A DNA stretch of 64,000 nucleotides from an uncultured Candidatus Binatia bacterium (GCA_958295985.1 OY282432.1:2265001-2329000); one strand, 5' to 3'. Positions 16,545 to 25,620 are shown, counted from the stretch's first letter. Numbers and translations: made by a program. Notes: a model not told the origin generated them from the letters alone.

Positions 16545-17579
16545 TCAACGCGGCAGGGTGGAGACCTCGTCGTCCCACTTCTTCAACAGCCGCCGCCGTT
16601 CGGCCGACGACCCGTATTTCTTGAAGTCGTAGTCGATCAGCTTGATCTGGCTCAGGTCCGGCGCCTGCGGCGGCGGCGAGGCGCTGGCATTCGACGGCAC
16701 CTGATAGGCCCTGGCCTGCGCCGCCATGGTCTGGATCTTCGGGTCGAGCGCGAAATCCACCCACTTCCTGGCGCTTTCCGGGTTGCGCGCGCCCTTGATG
16801 ATGCTCACCGAGCCGATCTCATAGCCGGTGCCTTCGCAGGGCGAGACGATCTTGATCGGGAAGCCCTTGACCACCTGGGTCACCATGTCGTGCTGGAAGA
16901 CGATGCCCACCGTGGTCTCGCCCCGGGCCGACGCCTTGATCGGAGCCGAGCCCGACTTGGTGTACTGGTTGATGTTCTTGTGCAGGCCCTTCATGAATTC
17001 GAAGCCGCCGTCCTCGCCGAAGACCTGGACGATGGTGGCGAGTGTGGTGTAGGCGGTGCCGGAGGAGTTGGGATTGGCCATCTGGACATGGCCTTTGTAG
17101 TCGGGCTTGGTCAGGTCCTTCCAGCATTTCGGCGCCGGCAGCTTGTGTTTCTGCAACAGCTCGCTGTTGTAGCCGATGCCGAGAGCGCCGGCATAGATGC
17201 CGACCGTGCGATGGCCGGACTGCTCGGCCTGGCGTCGCGCCCAGTCTTGCAGCTCGGGTAACCGCGGCGATTTGTATTCCTGCGTCAGGTCTTCTTCGGC
17301 CGCCTGCAAGTGCGGGTCGCCGGTGCCGCCCCACCAGACGTCGCCTTTCGGATTCCGGCGTTCCGCCTTGATCTGAGCGAAGGTTTCGCCGGAGCTCTTC
17401 CGCGTCATCGCGACCTTGATGCCGGTCGCCTTCTCGAACTCCTTGACCATGAGCTGGCACCACTCGATCTGCGGGCTGCAATACAGGGTCAACTTGCCCG
17501 CGGCAAACGCCGTGTTGGCGGTTGCCGCCACGAAGCCGAAGATGACGAAGGCAACTATCGACAAGCCGGTACGGTTCAT
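16545..17579 (-). CDS. ABC importer substrate-binding protein (ferric iron/sugar-phosphate type)
   Basis: This is a periplasmic binding protein of 344 residues with a Sec signal peptide ending near NTAFA-A. It belongs to the FbpA/AfuA cluster (LTLYCSPQIEWCQLMVKEFEKATGIKV at the start of the mature protein). The ATG at 17579 has a strong GGAGG ribosome-binding site; an ATG-less extension to 17612 is unlikely. The two consecutive tyrosines that bind iron in many FbpA proteins are not evident, and a phosphatase gene closes the operon. A phosphorylated organic substrate is therefore as plausible as iron. It is the promoter-proximal gene of the unit. Confidence 0.88.
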   Translation of the reverse strand: MNRTGLSIVAFVIFGFVAATANTAFAAGKLTLYCSPQIEWCQLMVKEFEKATGIKVAMTRKSSGETFAQIKAERRNPKGDVWWGGTGDPHLQAAEEDLTQEYKSPRLPELQDWARRQAEQSGHRTVGIYAGALGIGYNSELLQKHKLPAPKCWKDLTKPDYKGHVQMANPNSSGTAYTTLATIVQVFGEDGGFEFMKGLHKNINQYTKSGSAPIKASARGETTVGIVFQHDMVTQVVKGFPIKIVSPCEGTGYEIGSVSIIKGARNPESARKWVDFALDPKIQTMAAQARAYQVPSNASASPPPQAPDLSQIKLIDYDFKKYGSSAERRRLLKKWDDEVSTLPR

Positions 17580-17913
17580 AATGCTGTCCTCCTTGTTAAC
17601 GTGTTGGCGCAAGTTTCCTGCGCGCAGGTTGCTTGGGCGTCCCTGGCGGCGCTTTCAAGTTACGAATCGATAGGGGTCCTGTACCATACTCGGCACGGTC
17701 TTGGTAATGTTTTTTGCAGGCAATCAACCTGGAAGGGATTGGCGGAGCGCAGCCGCTCTTTCCGTCATTCCGGGCTTGACCCGGAATCCGGGAGGGGCCG
17801 GGGTGGGGAAAGAGGATACGGCAGGGTCGCCGTGTTGAAACCGCGCCCTCATGGCTGGTATAGGGCAGGCAGTCGCCTGGATCGGACGTCGCCCGTCAGG
17901 GGGAGTCACCTTT
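17580..17913. other. Divergent intergenic region
   Basis: These 334 bases separate the importer operon (minus) and aspartate dehydrogenase (plus), so both promoters must lie here. I see no clear sigma-70 pair. A REP-like inverted repeat, ATTCCGGG-CTTGA-CCCGGAAT, lies at 17767-17787. A frame open from 17851 toward aspartate dehydrogenase shows no similarity before the GGGGGAG ribosome-binding site of that gene. Confidence 0.5.
17767..17787. repeat. REP-like hairpin ATTCCGGG...CCCGGAAT
   Basis: An 8-bp perfect inverted repeat with a five-base loop lies in the divergent intergenic region and is followed by ATCCGGG. It has the same style as the hairpin at 20503-20522 (ATTCCCGC...GCGGGAAT). Such elements are common between genes in proteobacteria. 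Confidence 0.6.
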
Positions 17914-18711
17914 ATGAAGACCATCGGCATCGTGGGCTGCGGAGCCATCGGGAGGGGCCTGTTGAAGGCTGCGGATTCGGCTGCGCTGGCCGCGCACGTA
18001 TGCGTCACCAGCCGCACGGAGAGCTCGTGCAGGGCCTTCCTCCAGACCTTGGGCACGCCGGCGCCCTTTCTTGGCCTTGACGAGCTCATTGCCCGATCCG
18101 ACATCGTGGTGGAGGCGGCCGGGGGCGCGGTGGTCCCGGAGTTGGCGCGGCAGGTGTTCGACGCGGGCAAGGACCTGATGGTCATCAGCGTGGGCGCGCT
18201 GCTGGATCACCCCGAGGTCATCGAGCGGGCGCGGCAGACCGGTTGCCGGCTGTTGCTGCCTTCCGGCGCCATCGCCGCGCTCGACGGCATCAAGTCGGCA
18301 TGCGCCGGCGAGGTGGCCCACGTCACCATCACGACTCGAAAACCGCCCCACGGCCTCGAAGGCGCTCCCTATCTGGTGGAGAACGACATCTCGCTGGCCG
18401 GGTTGACCGAGCCGAAGGAGGTCTTTTCCGGCACGGCGCGGGAAGCCTGCCGGGCCTTTCCCGCCAACGTCAACGTGTCCGCGGCAGTGAGTCTGGCGGG
18501 CCTGGGGCCGGACCGGACACGAATACGGATTCTGGCGGTCCCGGGACTCGAACGGAACTGTCACGACGTGGAGGCCGAGGGCGAGTTCGGCCGCCTGACC
18601 ATGCACATCGAGAACGTCCCCACCGAGAACCCGCGGACCGGGCGCCTTACCGTCCTGTCCATGATCCGCTCCCTTCAGGATGCGCTGGACCCCGTTCGGG
18701 TCGGCACCTGA
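17914..18711 (+). CDS. nadX: L-aspartate dehydrogenase
   Basis: The 265-residue protein starts with a Rossmann motif, GIVGCGAIGRGLL, and has the aspartate dehydrogenase landmarks VEAAGG, the SVGALLD loop, LPSGAIAALDGIKSA, TRKPPHGL and PANVNVSAAVSLAG. These enzymes interconvert aspartate and iminoaspartate or oxaloacetate with NAD(P), often for NAD biosynthesis. I chose ATG 17914, which follows a GGGGGAG sequence. A frame open to 17851 adds residues without similarity. No nadA or nadC is adjacent; instead a ThDP enzyme follows after 120 bases, so the physiological role here could be catabolic. Confidence 0.87.
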   Translation: MKTIGIVGCGAIGRGLLKAADSAALAAHVCVTSRTESSCRAFLQTLGTPAPFLGLDELIARSDIVVEAAGGAVVPELARQVFDAGKDLMVISVGALLDHPEVIERARQTGCRLLLPSGAIAALDGIKSACAGEVAHVTITTRKPPHGLEGAPYLVENDISLAGLTEPKEVFSGTAREACRAFPANVNVSAAVSLAGLGPDRTRIRILAVPGLERNCHDVEAEGEFGRLTMHIENVPTENPRTGRLTVLSMIRSLQDALDPVRVGT

Positions 18712-18831
18712 CGGCTTGAACCATGCAGGGACTCCTGTGGTAATCTCCTGTGACACGCTGGGATTCGAGGCTCCGAAGCCGCGGGTAAAGGCCCCGCCGT
18801 CGATTCGGCCGATTGTCCCCGCACGAACTCC

Positions 18832-20427
18832 ATGACCAACGTCGAAACCATTGTCCGCATGCTGGAGCAGGCCGGGGTCCGCTGGGTCTTCGGCATCCCG
18901 AGCGGTCCGGTGCTGCCGCTCATCGAGGCCCTGGGCCGGAGCCCGGTGGAGTTCGTGTTGACCGCCAGCGAGACCTCGGCGGGCTTCATGGCCACCACGG
19001 TGGGGCAACTCACCGGCGTGCCCGGCGCCTGCGCCGCCACCCTGGGGCCGGGCGCCACCAACCTCACCACCGGCGTGGGCTGCGCCTGGCTGGACTGCGC
19101 GCCCGTGCTGGCCATCACCTGCAACGTGCCGAGCCCGTGGCTCCGGCGCAGGATTCAGATGCGCATCGACCACAACACGCTCTTCCGGCCGCTCACCAAG
19201 GCGACCTTCGCCCTGGGCGCGGACGGCGTGGCGGACAGGATGGTCGAGGCCGTGTCCCTGGCCGCGGCGGAGCCGCCCGGCCCCGTGCATCTCGACCTCC
19301 CCGAGGACGTGGGGCTGGCCGCATCCTCGGGCGGGACACCGGCGCCCGCTCCCGTGCCGGCGCTGGAGGACGTGGCGGATGAGGCCCGAGCGGCGCTCGC
19401 CGCGGCGCTGTCCCGCAGCCGGCGTCCGCTGGTCATGACCGGACTGACCTTCACCCGGTGCGCGGCCCCGGACTCGCTGTTGCGTTTCATCGAGGACCAC
19501 CGCCTGCCGTTCGTCTCGACCCTGCACGCCAAGGGCTGCCTGCCGGAGAGCCATCCCAACTGGCTCGGGGTCATCGGCCGGGCGCGCCGCACCAACGTGC
19601 AGCGGGTCCTCGACCAGGCCGACCTGATCGTTGCCGTGGGTTACGATCCCATCGAGATCAACTACGAGGAATGGGTGGGCGAGACCCCGGTGTTCCACTT
19701 GAGCACCACGCCGGCGGAGCCGGACCCGCGCGTCCGCTTCGCCTTCAACCGCGGCGGTGACCTCGACCAGGCCCTGCGTCGGTGGGAGGACCTGCCGCCG
19801 GTGGCCAACGACTGGACCCCGGAGGAGCGGGAAGCCCACCGAAGCAGGCTGGAGCGGGAGCTCCGCCCGGGAGGCAGCCGGTTCGCGGCGCATCACGTGC
19901 TCGACGCCTTGCGCCACGCCTTGCCGCCGGATGGCGTCCTGGCCTATGACGTGGGCGCCCACACCCACCAGATCGCCACCCAGTGGCGCACCGACCTGCC
20001 GCGCACGCTGCTGGCTACCAACGGCTGGTCGTCCATGGGTTTCGGCATGCCCGCCGCCTATGCCGCGAAGATGGTGTACCCGGAACGAGCGGTGGTCGGG
20101 GTGGTGGGGGACGGCGGCTTCCAGATGACCGCGGGAGAGCTGGCCGTGGCCCGGCGGCGCAACCTCGCGGTCCCCGTCGTCGTCCTCAACGACGGCTGGC
20201 TGGGGCTGATGAAGGTGAAGCAGGAGCGCAGGGAATTTCCGCTATCGGGTGTGGAACTGGGCGCGCGGGTGGACTCCCCCCCGCATTACTTCGGCGTCCC
20301 CTGCCGGAGCGCCGTGAACCTCCAACAGTTCGAGGCCGCCATCCGGTGGGGACTCGACCTCGGCGGCCCCAGCGTCATCGAAGCCTTCATCGACGTCGAG
20401 CCGTACTCCGTGACCGTCTTCGACTGA
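18832..20427 (+). CDS. Thiamine-diphosphate-dependent enzyme, acetolactate synthase/decarboxylase-like
   Basis: The 531-residue protein has the three-domain POX layout. The catalytic Glu of the N-terminal PYR domain is E47 (TASETSAGF). The central domain contains GVIGRARRTN. The C-terminal PP domain has the ThDP motif GDGGFQMTAGEL, ending with N in VVLND. Benzoylformate decarboxylase, sulfopyruvate or phosphonopyruvate decarboxylase and acetolactate synthase large subunit all share this form. No small regulatory ilvN-like gene is nearby, which argues against biosynthetic acetolactate synthase. It follows aspartate dehydrogenase on the same strand, so a shared 2-oxo-acid route is possible but not shown. 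Confidence 0.8.
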   Translation: MTNVETIVRMLEQAGVRWVFGIPSGPVLPLIEALGRSPVEFVLTASETSAGFMATTVGQLTGVPGACAATLGPGATNLTTGVGCAWLDCAPVLAITCNVPSPWLRRRIQMRIDHNTLFRPLTKATFALGADGVADRMVEAVSLAAAEPPGPVHLDLPEDVGLAASSGGTPAPAPVPALEDVADEARAALAAALSRSRRPLVMTGLTFTRCAAPDSLLRFIEDHRLPFVSTLHAKGCLPESHPNWLGVIGRARRTNVQRVLDQADLIVAVGYDPIEINYEEWVGETPVFHLSTTPAEPDPRVRFAFNRGGDLDQALRRWEDLPPVANDWTPEEREAHRSRLERELRPGGSRFAAHHVLDALRHALPPDGVLAYDVGAHTHQIATQWRTDLPRTLLATNGWSSMGFGMPAAYAAKMVYPERAVVGVVGDGGFQMTAGELAVARRRNLAVPVVVLNDGWLGLMKVKQERREFPLSGVELGARVDSPPHYFGVPCRSAVNLQQFEAAIRWGLDLGGPSVIEAFIDVEPYSVTVFD

Positions 20428-20502
20428 TACCCGCCATCGTCGAAACGGGTACGAATCAAGTCAAGACGCCCGCAACCCGTCGTTCCCGCTTTCCCCTCCG
20501 TC

Positions 20503-20522
20503 ATTCCCGCGAAAGCGGGAAT
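20503..20522. repeat. REP-like hairpin between convergent genes
   Basis: The sequence ATTCCCGC-GAAA-GCGGGAAT is a perfect 8-bp stem with a GAAA tetraloop. It lies between the convergent ThDP enzyme and ABC ATPase genes, preceded by a partial copy (TTCCCGCTTTCCCC). It can fold in either strand and could act as a bidirectional 3'-end hairpin, although no T-run follows. Confidence 0.65.
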
Positions 20523-20552
20523 CCAGGGGTGGCGGGGCCGGGGGGCACCGGG

Positions 20553-21326
20553 TCAGTCGATGCTCCCTTCCTGTTTCAGCGACCGCCGGATGGCGCCGAC
20601 GGTCTTCACGAACGTCCCGTCTTCCATGGTCGTCATGGTGCGGGGCCGGGGCAGCCGGGTGCTGGCGATCTCATCGAGATGACCGGGGCGGGGCGACATG
20701 ATCGCCACCCGGTCCGAGAGGAAGACGGCCTCCGGTATGCTGTGGGTGATGAACAGGACCGTCTTCCTGCTTGCCTCCCAGATGCGCAGCAGCTCCAGGT
20801 TCATGCGTTCCCGGGTCAACGCGTCCAGGGCGCCGAAAGGCTCGTCCATCAGCAGCAGCGGCGGGTCGTGTATCAGCGCGCGGCAGATGGAGGCCCTTTG
20901 TTGCATGCCCCCGGAGAGCTGGTACGGATACTTGTCCTCGAACCCTCCCAGCCCCACCATCTCCAGGAGCCCCATGGCCCTCTTGCGGTACTCCCTGAGG
21001 TTCAGGCCCCGGACTTCGGCCTGAAGCATCACGTTCTCCAGCACCGTGCGCCAGTTCATCAGCACCGGACTCTGGAACACGATGCCCACGTCCGGGGTGG
21101 GCCCCACCACCTGCGAGCCGTTGACGGCCACGCGACCGTCGGTGGGACGCAAGAGCCCGCCGATGATGCGGAGCAACGTGCTCTTGCCGCAGCCGCTGGG
21201 GCCAAGGATGGAGAAGAACTCTCCTTCCCTGGCCCCGAAGTTCACCTTGTCGAGGGCATGGACGTCACCGTCGCGGGTGCTGAACACCATCGAAACGTCT
21301 TCGACCAGGATGGTGGTATCGGCCAT
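20553..21326 (-). CDS. ABC importer ATPase, SsuB/TauB type
   Basis: The 257-residue ATPase has Walker A GPSGCGKST at 42-50, signature LSGGMQQR at 137-144, Walker B LLMDEP at 158-163 and a switch histidine in FITHSIPEA. The family drives uptake of nitrate, taurine, alkanesulfonates or thiamine precursors. It is the last gene of a four-gene operon that reads permease, permease, binding protein, ATPase on the minus strand, and lies 12 bases after the binding-protein gene. The substrate cannot be read from this subunit. Confidence 0.92.
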   Translation of the reverse strand: MADTTILVEDVSMVFSTRDGDVHALDKVNFGAREGEFFSILGPSGCGKSTLLRIIGGLLRPTDGRVAVNGSQVVGPTPDVGIVFQSPVLMNWRTVLENVMLQAEVRGLNLREYRKRAMGLLEMVGLGGFEDKYPYQLSGGMQQRASICRALIHDPPLLLMDEPFGALDALTRERMNLELLRIWEASRKTVLFITHSIPEAVFLSDRVAIMSPRPGHLDEIASTRLPRPRTMTTMEDGTFVKTVGAIRRSLKQEGSID

Positions 21327-21338
21327 GCCCGCCTCTGG

Positions 21339-22340
21339 CTATTGCGAGATGAAGTCGTTGGTGTAGTAGCGGCTGACGTCGATCTTCTTCTTCAAACCGC
21401 CGTACTTGAACAGGATCTCCTGCGCGTTCTCCCAGTCGGCCCTGGCCGTCCAGCCCAAGGGCTTGCCCGCGGTATTCTTGGTATGGAACAGCGGGAAGCT
21501 CGCGAGCATCTCCTTCATGGTGGTATCCCGCTTCCGTTCCTTGAACACCTTCAACGCGGAGCCCACCGCGGCGTCGGGGTCTTTCATGGCCGCCTGGATG
21601 CCGTTGCTGAGGCCCCGCAGGAATTTTCGAATGAGGTCCCCGTCCTCCAGCGTCTTCGTGTTGATGATGATTCCCACGCCCAGCAGCGGCGCGCCGTGGT
21701 CGGCGAACCGCAGCACGTTCAGCTTGACGCCCGCGGCCTCGAGCTGCGGGACCTGCTCGTTGACGTAGGCTACGATGCCATCCACCTTGCCCTGCAACAA
21801 CGCCTCGCGTTTCGCGCCTCCCGAGGAGAGCTGCACCACCCTGACCTTGCCCTTCAGGTTGTTGGCGCTGAGGAACGCCGGGAGCACCGCTTGGTCACCC
21901 CCTCCCGCGGTCACGGCGACGGACTTCCCGGCAAGGTCCGCGGGCGTCTTGACGCCGTGCTTGGCGGGAATCGCCACCGACATCGGGTGGACCTGCAACT
22001 CGCCGAAGACCCCCTTGACGGGAATGCCGCGGACGACGCCCTTCATCATCGTGCCGTAGTCCGCGGTGCCGAAGTGGTCCTGTTCGGCCCCCATGAGCTT
22101 GACGCTGGTGCCGGAGCCCTTGCCCGTGAGGATGGTTACGTCGAGCCCCTCCTTCTCCCACAACCCGAGGTCCTTGGCGTAGTAGTAGGCGGGTGCGTGA
22201 CCGTACAGTATCCAGCTATAGCGGAAGGTGATCTTCCGTAGATCCTGGGCCCACGCGGTGGATGCCAGCAGCGGCAGCACCAGCACCAACGCCGACAGCC
22301 AGACTCCGTACCTCTTGATGTGCCCTGTCCCGATCTTCAT
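21339..22340 (-). CDS. ABC importer binding protein, NMT1/SsuA/ThiY-like
   Basis: This is a 333-residue periplasmic protein with a signal peptide ending at AWA-Q. The mature start, ITFRYSWILYGHAPAYYYAKDLGLWEKEGLDV, has the NMT1/THI5-like pattern seen in ThiY, SsuA and TauA, followed by the GKGSGTSVKLMGAEQ loop. Known ligands of this group are sulfonates, nitrate and pyrimidine precursors of thiamine. No thiamine riboswitch-like sequence was recognised upstream, so I do not assign a ligand. It sits between the permease pair and the ATPase. Confidence 0.88.
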   Translation of the reverse strand: MKIGTGHIKRYGVWLSALVLVLPLLASTAWAQDLRKITFRYSWILYGHAPAYYYAKDLGLWEKEGLDVTILTGKGSGTSVKLMGAEQDHFGTADYGTMMKGVVRGIPVKGVFGELQVHPMSVAIPAKHGVKTPADLAGKSVAVTAGGGDQAVLPAFLSANNLKGKVRVVQLSSGGAKREALLQGKVDGIVAYVNEQVPQLEAAGVKLNVLRFADHGAPLLGVGIIINTKTLEDGDLIRKFLRGLSNGIQAAMKDPDAAVGSALKVFKERKRDTTMKEMLASFPLFHTKNTAGKPLGWTARADWENAQEILFKYGGLKKKIDVSRYYTNDFISQ

Positions 22341-22397
22341 CGCTTCCTCCTTTCCTGCCCGGAAACAGCCTGTGAACAGTCTATGGGATCCAGCAGC

Positions 22398-23243
22398 CTA
22401 CGGGATCCTGCCATGGGACTCTTCCTCGCGAAAGGCCACGTGCCAAGGGATGCACAGCTTCTCCAGCCAGTGGATGAGCCAGAAAAAGCCCACGCCGATG
22501 GCCGATACGACGATGATGGTGGCGAACAGCAGCTCCGAGTTGGTGTCGCTGTTGGAGAGGACGATGAGATAGCCCAGGCCATAGTCGGCTCCCACGTACT
22601 CCCCGACGATGGCGCCGCTGGTGGCAAAGGCCACCGCGATCTTCGCGCCGCTGAAGAAATAGGGCAGGGAGTTGGGAAAGCGGCTCTTCCAGAAGACCTG
22701 CCACTTGCTCGCCGACATGGAGCGGACCATGTCGATCATGTCGTTCTCAACGGCGTTCATGCCCGCCGCGGTGGCGACGACGATGGGGAAATAGCTCATG
22801 AGAAAGCTGACCACGATCTTGGGTGCGATGTTGAAGCCGAACCAGATGATCAGGAGCGGCGCCACGGAGATGTACGGAATCGTCTGAAGGAAAACCAGGA
22901 TCGGCGAGACGATCTTCTCCATCGCCCGCGACCACACCATCACGAAGGCCGTGGCTACCCCCAACACGATGCTCAGGGTGAACCCGCCGACGATCTCGAA
23001 CACGGTCACCGGCGCATGGGTGAGGAAGGTGTCGGAAGACCGGAACACCTTGCTGAAGGCCGTGGCGGGCGCGGGCAGGAAGGTTGCGCGCAGGTCCAGC
23101 AGCACTACGGTCAAATGCCAGATTGTCAGAAGCGCGGCGACGGCCACGGCAGGGTACAGGACCTCCGCGGTCAGGAACCGCCTGAAGCCGGCTTGGAACC
23201 GGCCCCCCGGACGCTTGGTCGACGTATGCGCCGGAGCCGCCAT
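22398..23243 (-). CDS. ABC importer permease, SsuC type (first of two)
   Basis: The protein has 281 residues and six predicted helices. The EAA-type coupling segment reads DMVRSMSASKWQVFWKSRFPNSLPYFF. It starts three bases after the stop of the neighbouring permease gene and is 57 bases from the binding-protein gene. SsuC/TauC systems usually have a single permease that forms a homodimer. Here the paralog at 23247 shares the same layout (GAIVGEYVGADYGLGYLI versus GAIVGEWMASDSGLGYHL), so a heterodimeric channel is likely. Confidence 0.9.
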   Translation of the reverse strand: MAAPAHTSTKRPGGRFQAGFRRFLTAEVLYPAVAVAALLTIWHLTVVLLDLRATFLPAPATAFSKVFRSSDTFLTHAPVTVFEIVGGFTLSIVLGVATAFVMVWSRAMEKIVSPILVFLQTIPYISVAPLLIIWFGFNIAPKIVVSFLMSYFPIVVATAAGMNAVENDMIDMVRSMSASKWQVFWKSRFPNSLPYFFSGAKIAVAFATSGAIVGEYVGADYGLGYLIVLSNSDTNSELLFATIIVVSAIGVGFFWLIHWLEKLCIPWHVAFREEESHGRIP

Positions 23244-23246
23244 GTA

Positions 23247-24050
23247 TCACCACGTCATGTTCATGCCCGTCTCCTGCCGGACGGACACGTGCCAGGGTAT
23301 GGCCAGGCGTTCCAGCCGCATGACCACGACGTAGAGGACGATGCTGACGAACGACAAGGTCAGCAGCGTGGCGAAGAGCCCGGCGGTGTCGAGCTCCCCT
23401 TGCATCAGGAGGAGGTGGTACCCGAGCCCGCTGTCCGACGCCATCCACTCGCCGACGATGGCTCCCACCGTGGCAAAGGGAACCGCCACCTTGGCGCCGG
23501 CAAAGAAGTGCGGCAGGGCCGTAGGTATCCGTACCTTGCGGAACACCTGGAGCGTGCTCGGGGACATGGAGCGGATAAGCTCCAGCATCTCGGTCTCGAC
23601 GGACTTGAGCCCCGCGGTGGTGGAGATGAACACGGGAAAGAACGAGATCAGAAAGGCCACGAGCACTTTCGGCGCGAGGCCGAAGCCGAGCCACACCACG
23701 AACAGGGGCGCCACGGCGATCTTGGACACGGTCTGCGAGAACAGGAACAGTGGCATCAGCGACTTGTCGAGGGTGGACGACCACACCACCATGACGGCGA
23801 ACAAGCCGCCCAAAACGATGCTGCAAGTGTATCCCAGGACCACCTCGTAGCCAGTGACCAGACTGTGCTCGTAGAGGGTCGTCGCGTATTCGAACAGGCT
23901 GCGAAAAATCTCGGAGGGTCCGGGCAGGATATAGTTGGGGATGCCGCTAAGGTGAACGTAGGCTTCCCAGGTCGCCAGAAAGACGCTGATGGCCCCTACC
24001 GGATACAGCAGATCGCGGAAGATCTCGGGATTCCATCGTGGACGCGTCAT
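23247..24050 (-). CDS. ABC importer permease, SsuC type (second of two)
   Basis: The 267-residue permease starts at ATG 24050 (MTRPRWNPEIF). The open frame continues far upstream, antisense to the MFS gene, and that part is not coding. It has six helices and the coupling segment ELIRSMSPSTLQVFRKVRIPTALPHFF. As the first gene of the operon it is followed after three bases by its paralog. The 246-base gap upstream contains a copy of the 35-bp palindromic repeat (24176-24210) and the promoter must be close to the start. Confidence 0.9.
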   Translation of the reverse strand: MTRPRWNPEIFRDLLYPVGAISVFLATWEAYVHLSGIPNYILPGPSEIFRSLFEYATTLYEHSLVTGYEVVLGYTCSIVLGGLFAVMVVWSSTLDKSLMPLFLFSQTVSKIAVAPLFVVWLGFGLAPKVLVAFLISFFPVFISTTAGLKSVETEMLELIRSMSPSTLQVFRKVRIPTALPHFFAGAKVAVPFATVGAIVGEWMASDSGLGYHLLLMQGELDTAGLFATLLTLSFVSIVLYVVVMRLERLAIPWHVSVRQETGMNMTW

Positions 24051-24175
24051 CTGTCCCTCGCTAGCGAAGACAAGGGTCTCGGTTGCGGCCTGGGGTTCGT
24101 TCCCCGGCCGGCGGCACGGGGTCCCTTTACACAGCCATACTCCATTTGCAGTTCGCTGTTCAAGGGAGGTCGCGT

Positions 24176-24210
24176 GGCCGGGCGCGGGCGGGTTTGAAAC
24201 CCGCTCCTGC
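24176..24210. repeat. 35-bp palindromic repeat, copy 2
   Basis: The unit contains the stem GCGGGTTT-G-AAACCCGC, flanked by GGCCGGGCG on the left and TCCTGC on the right. It differs from the copy at 11684-11718 only at three central bases, two of which are a compensating pair (C-G to T-A). It lies between the divergent permease and MFS genes. Confidence 0.8.
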
Positions 24211-24296
24211 ACCCTCTTGTTGCGCGCCGGGGCGAGGTACGAACGCCGGTCCGCATGATGGCGCGTCGCCACGAATTGCGGTAGGGTTGGGTCCGT

Positions 24297-25490
24297 ATGC
24301 CCACCGAGCCCGTCATCCGCAGGAATGTCTTCATCCTGGCTACCTGTCAGATGTTGTTCGGGTCGTCGCGGACGCTGCTCATCGCCACCGCGCCGCTCAT
24401 CGCCTGGAGCATCGGCTACAAGGCTTTGGCCACCCTGCCGGCGGCGCTGGTAATCGTCGGCACTGCCGTGGCCACCATGCCGGCCTCGCTGCTCATGCGC
24501 GTCACCGGGCGGCGTCTCGGATTCATGATCGGGGCCTGCATCGGCGCGGTCTCCGGCGTCATCGCCGCGGTCGCCATCTTCCGCGCCGATTTCTGGCTGC
24601 TGTGCCTCGCCACCTTCATCTACGGCATCTTCGCGGCCTTCGGACAGTATTTCCGTTTTGCCGCGGCCGATAGCGCGCCCCAGGAGTTCAAGAGCAAGGC
24701 GATCTCCCTGGTGCTGACCGGGGGCGTGGTGGCGGCCTTCGTCGGGCCCTACCTGGCCAAGACCGGGCAGAACCTCGTGTCCACGGACGAGTTCGTGGGC
24801 TCCTATCTCTTCCTGATCGGCCTGACGGTGCTCATGGCCGTCGTGGTGACCTTTCTCGACATCCCCAATCTCACCGCCGGTGAGCGCACGGCCGCCCAGC
24901 GTTCCCTGACCCGGATCATGCTGCAGCCCGTCTTCATCGCCGCCACCCTGGCGGCGACCATGGGACAGGGGGTGATGAACCTGTTGATGACGGCGATCCC
25001 CATCGCCATGGTCGAGGCCGATTTTCAGTTCGCCGACACCGCGTTCGTCATCAGTTGGCACAGCTTCGGCATGTTCGGGCCGGGGTTTGTCACGGGCTCC
25101 CTCATCAAGCGTTTCGGTGAGGTGCGGATCATCCTGACCGGTGTGGTGTTGCAGCTCGTGTGCATCGGAGTGGCGCTGTCCGGCAAGGGCGTGATGGAGT
25201 TCTGGCTCGCGATGCTGCTCCTCGGCGTAGGCTGGAACTTTGCCTTCACCGGCGGCACGTCGCTCCTCACGACGGCCTACAGCCCGGCGGAGCGGGCCAA
25301 GACCCAGGGCGCCATGAGCTTCATCAACTACGGCTTCGTCGCCATGGTATCGCTGTCGTCCGGCGCGCTGGTGCACTACTTCGGGTGGGAATGGGTGAAC
25401 CTGAGCAGCGTCCCGCTGCTGGCGGTTGCGGCCGTGGCCACCGTGTGGTTCGCGCTCTCCAGGCAGTCAGCCGTGGCGTCGCCGGCTTGA
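24297..25490 (+). CDS. Major facilitator superfamily transporter
   Basis: The 397-residue protein has about twelve membrane helices in two halves. The cytoplasmic loop between helices 2 and 3 reads MRVTGRRLGFMIGACIG, an MFS loop-2 variant. A longer central loop (TAGERTAAQRSLTRIML) separates the halves. It starts at ATG 24297. The substrate is unknown. It is divergent from the SsuABC-like operon and may export or import a related compound, but that is only context. It ends convergently with a RidA gene, with a hairpin between. Confidence 0.88.
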   Translation: MPTEPVIRRNVFILATCQMLFGSSRTLLIATAPLIAWSIGYKALATLPAALVIVGTAVATMPASLLMRVTGRRLGFMIGACIGAVSGVIAAVAIFRADFWLLCLATFIYGIFAAFGQYFRFAAADSAPQEFKSKAISLVLTGGVVAAFVGPYLAKTGQNLVSTDEFVGSYLFLIGLTVLMAVVVTFLDIPNLTAGERTAAQRSLTRIMLQPVFIAATLAATMGQGVMNLLMTAIPIAMVEADFQFADTAFVISWHSFGMFGPGFVTGSLIKRFGEVRIILTGVVLQLVCIGVALSGKGVMEFWLAMLLLGVGWNFAFTGGTSLLTTAYSPAERAKTQGAMSFINYGFVAMVSLSSGALVHYFGWEWVNLSSVPLLAVAAVATVWFALSRQSAVASPA

Positions 25491-25572
25491 GCCCGGGCCG
25501 ACGTTGCGTTCTCGTATCGCGAAGACGGACCGCGGGGGTTCGTGTCAAAGTCCCCATACCCTGTCCCCATAC

Positions 25573-25597
25573 CCCCTCTCTCACTCCGGGAGAGGGG
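25573..25597. terminator. Intergenic hairpin between convergent genes
   Basis: An inverted repeat, CCCTCTC...GAGAGGG, lies between the convergent MFS and RidA genes. The loop is about 11 bases. No U-run follows on either strand, so it is a candidate 3'-end structure rather than a canonical Rho-independent terminator. Confidence 0.35.
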
Positions 25598-25620
25598 CCC
25601 TGCCCGGCGGAACCCGTGGG

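Noticed and set aside
20553..24050. Assignment of the importer to thiamine-precursor uptake (ThiXYZ)
   Set aside because: The binding protein has an NMT1-like pattern, but no TPP riboswitch or thi genes were recognised and two permeases are present, so no ligand is claimed.
22320..24197. 625-codon plus-strand frame over the SsuABC-like permeases
   Set aside because: It is a shadow of two real permease genes on the minus strand; composition is rich in Gly, His, Arg and Asp without domain similarity.
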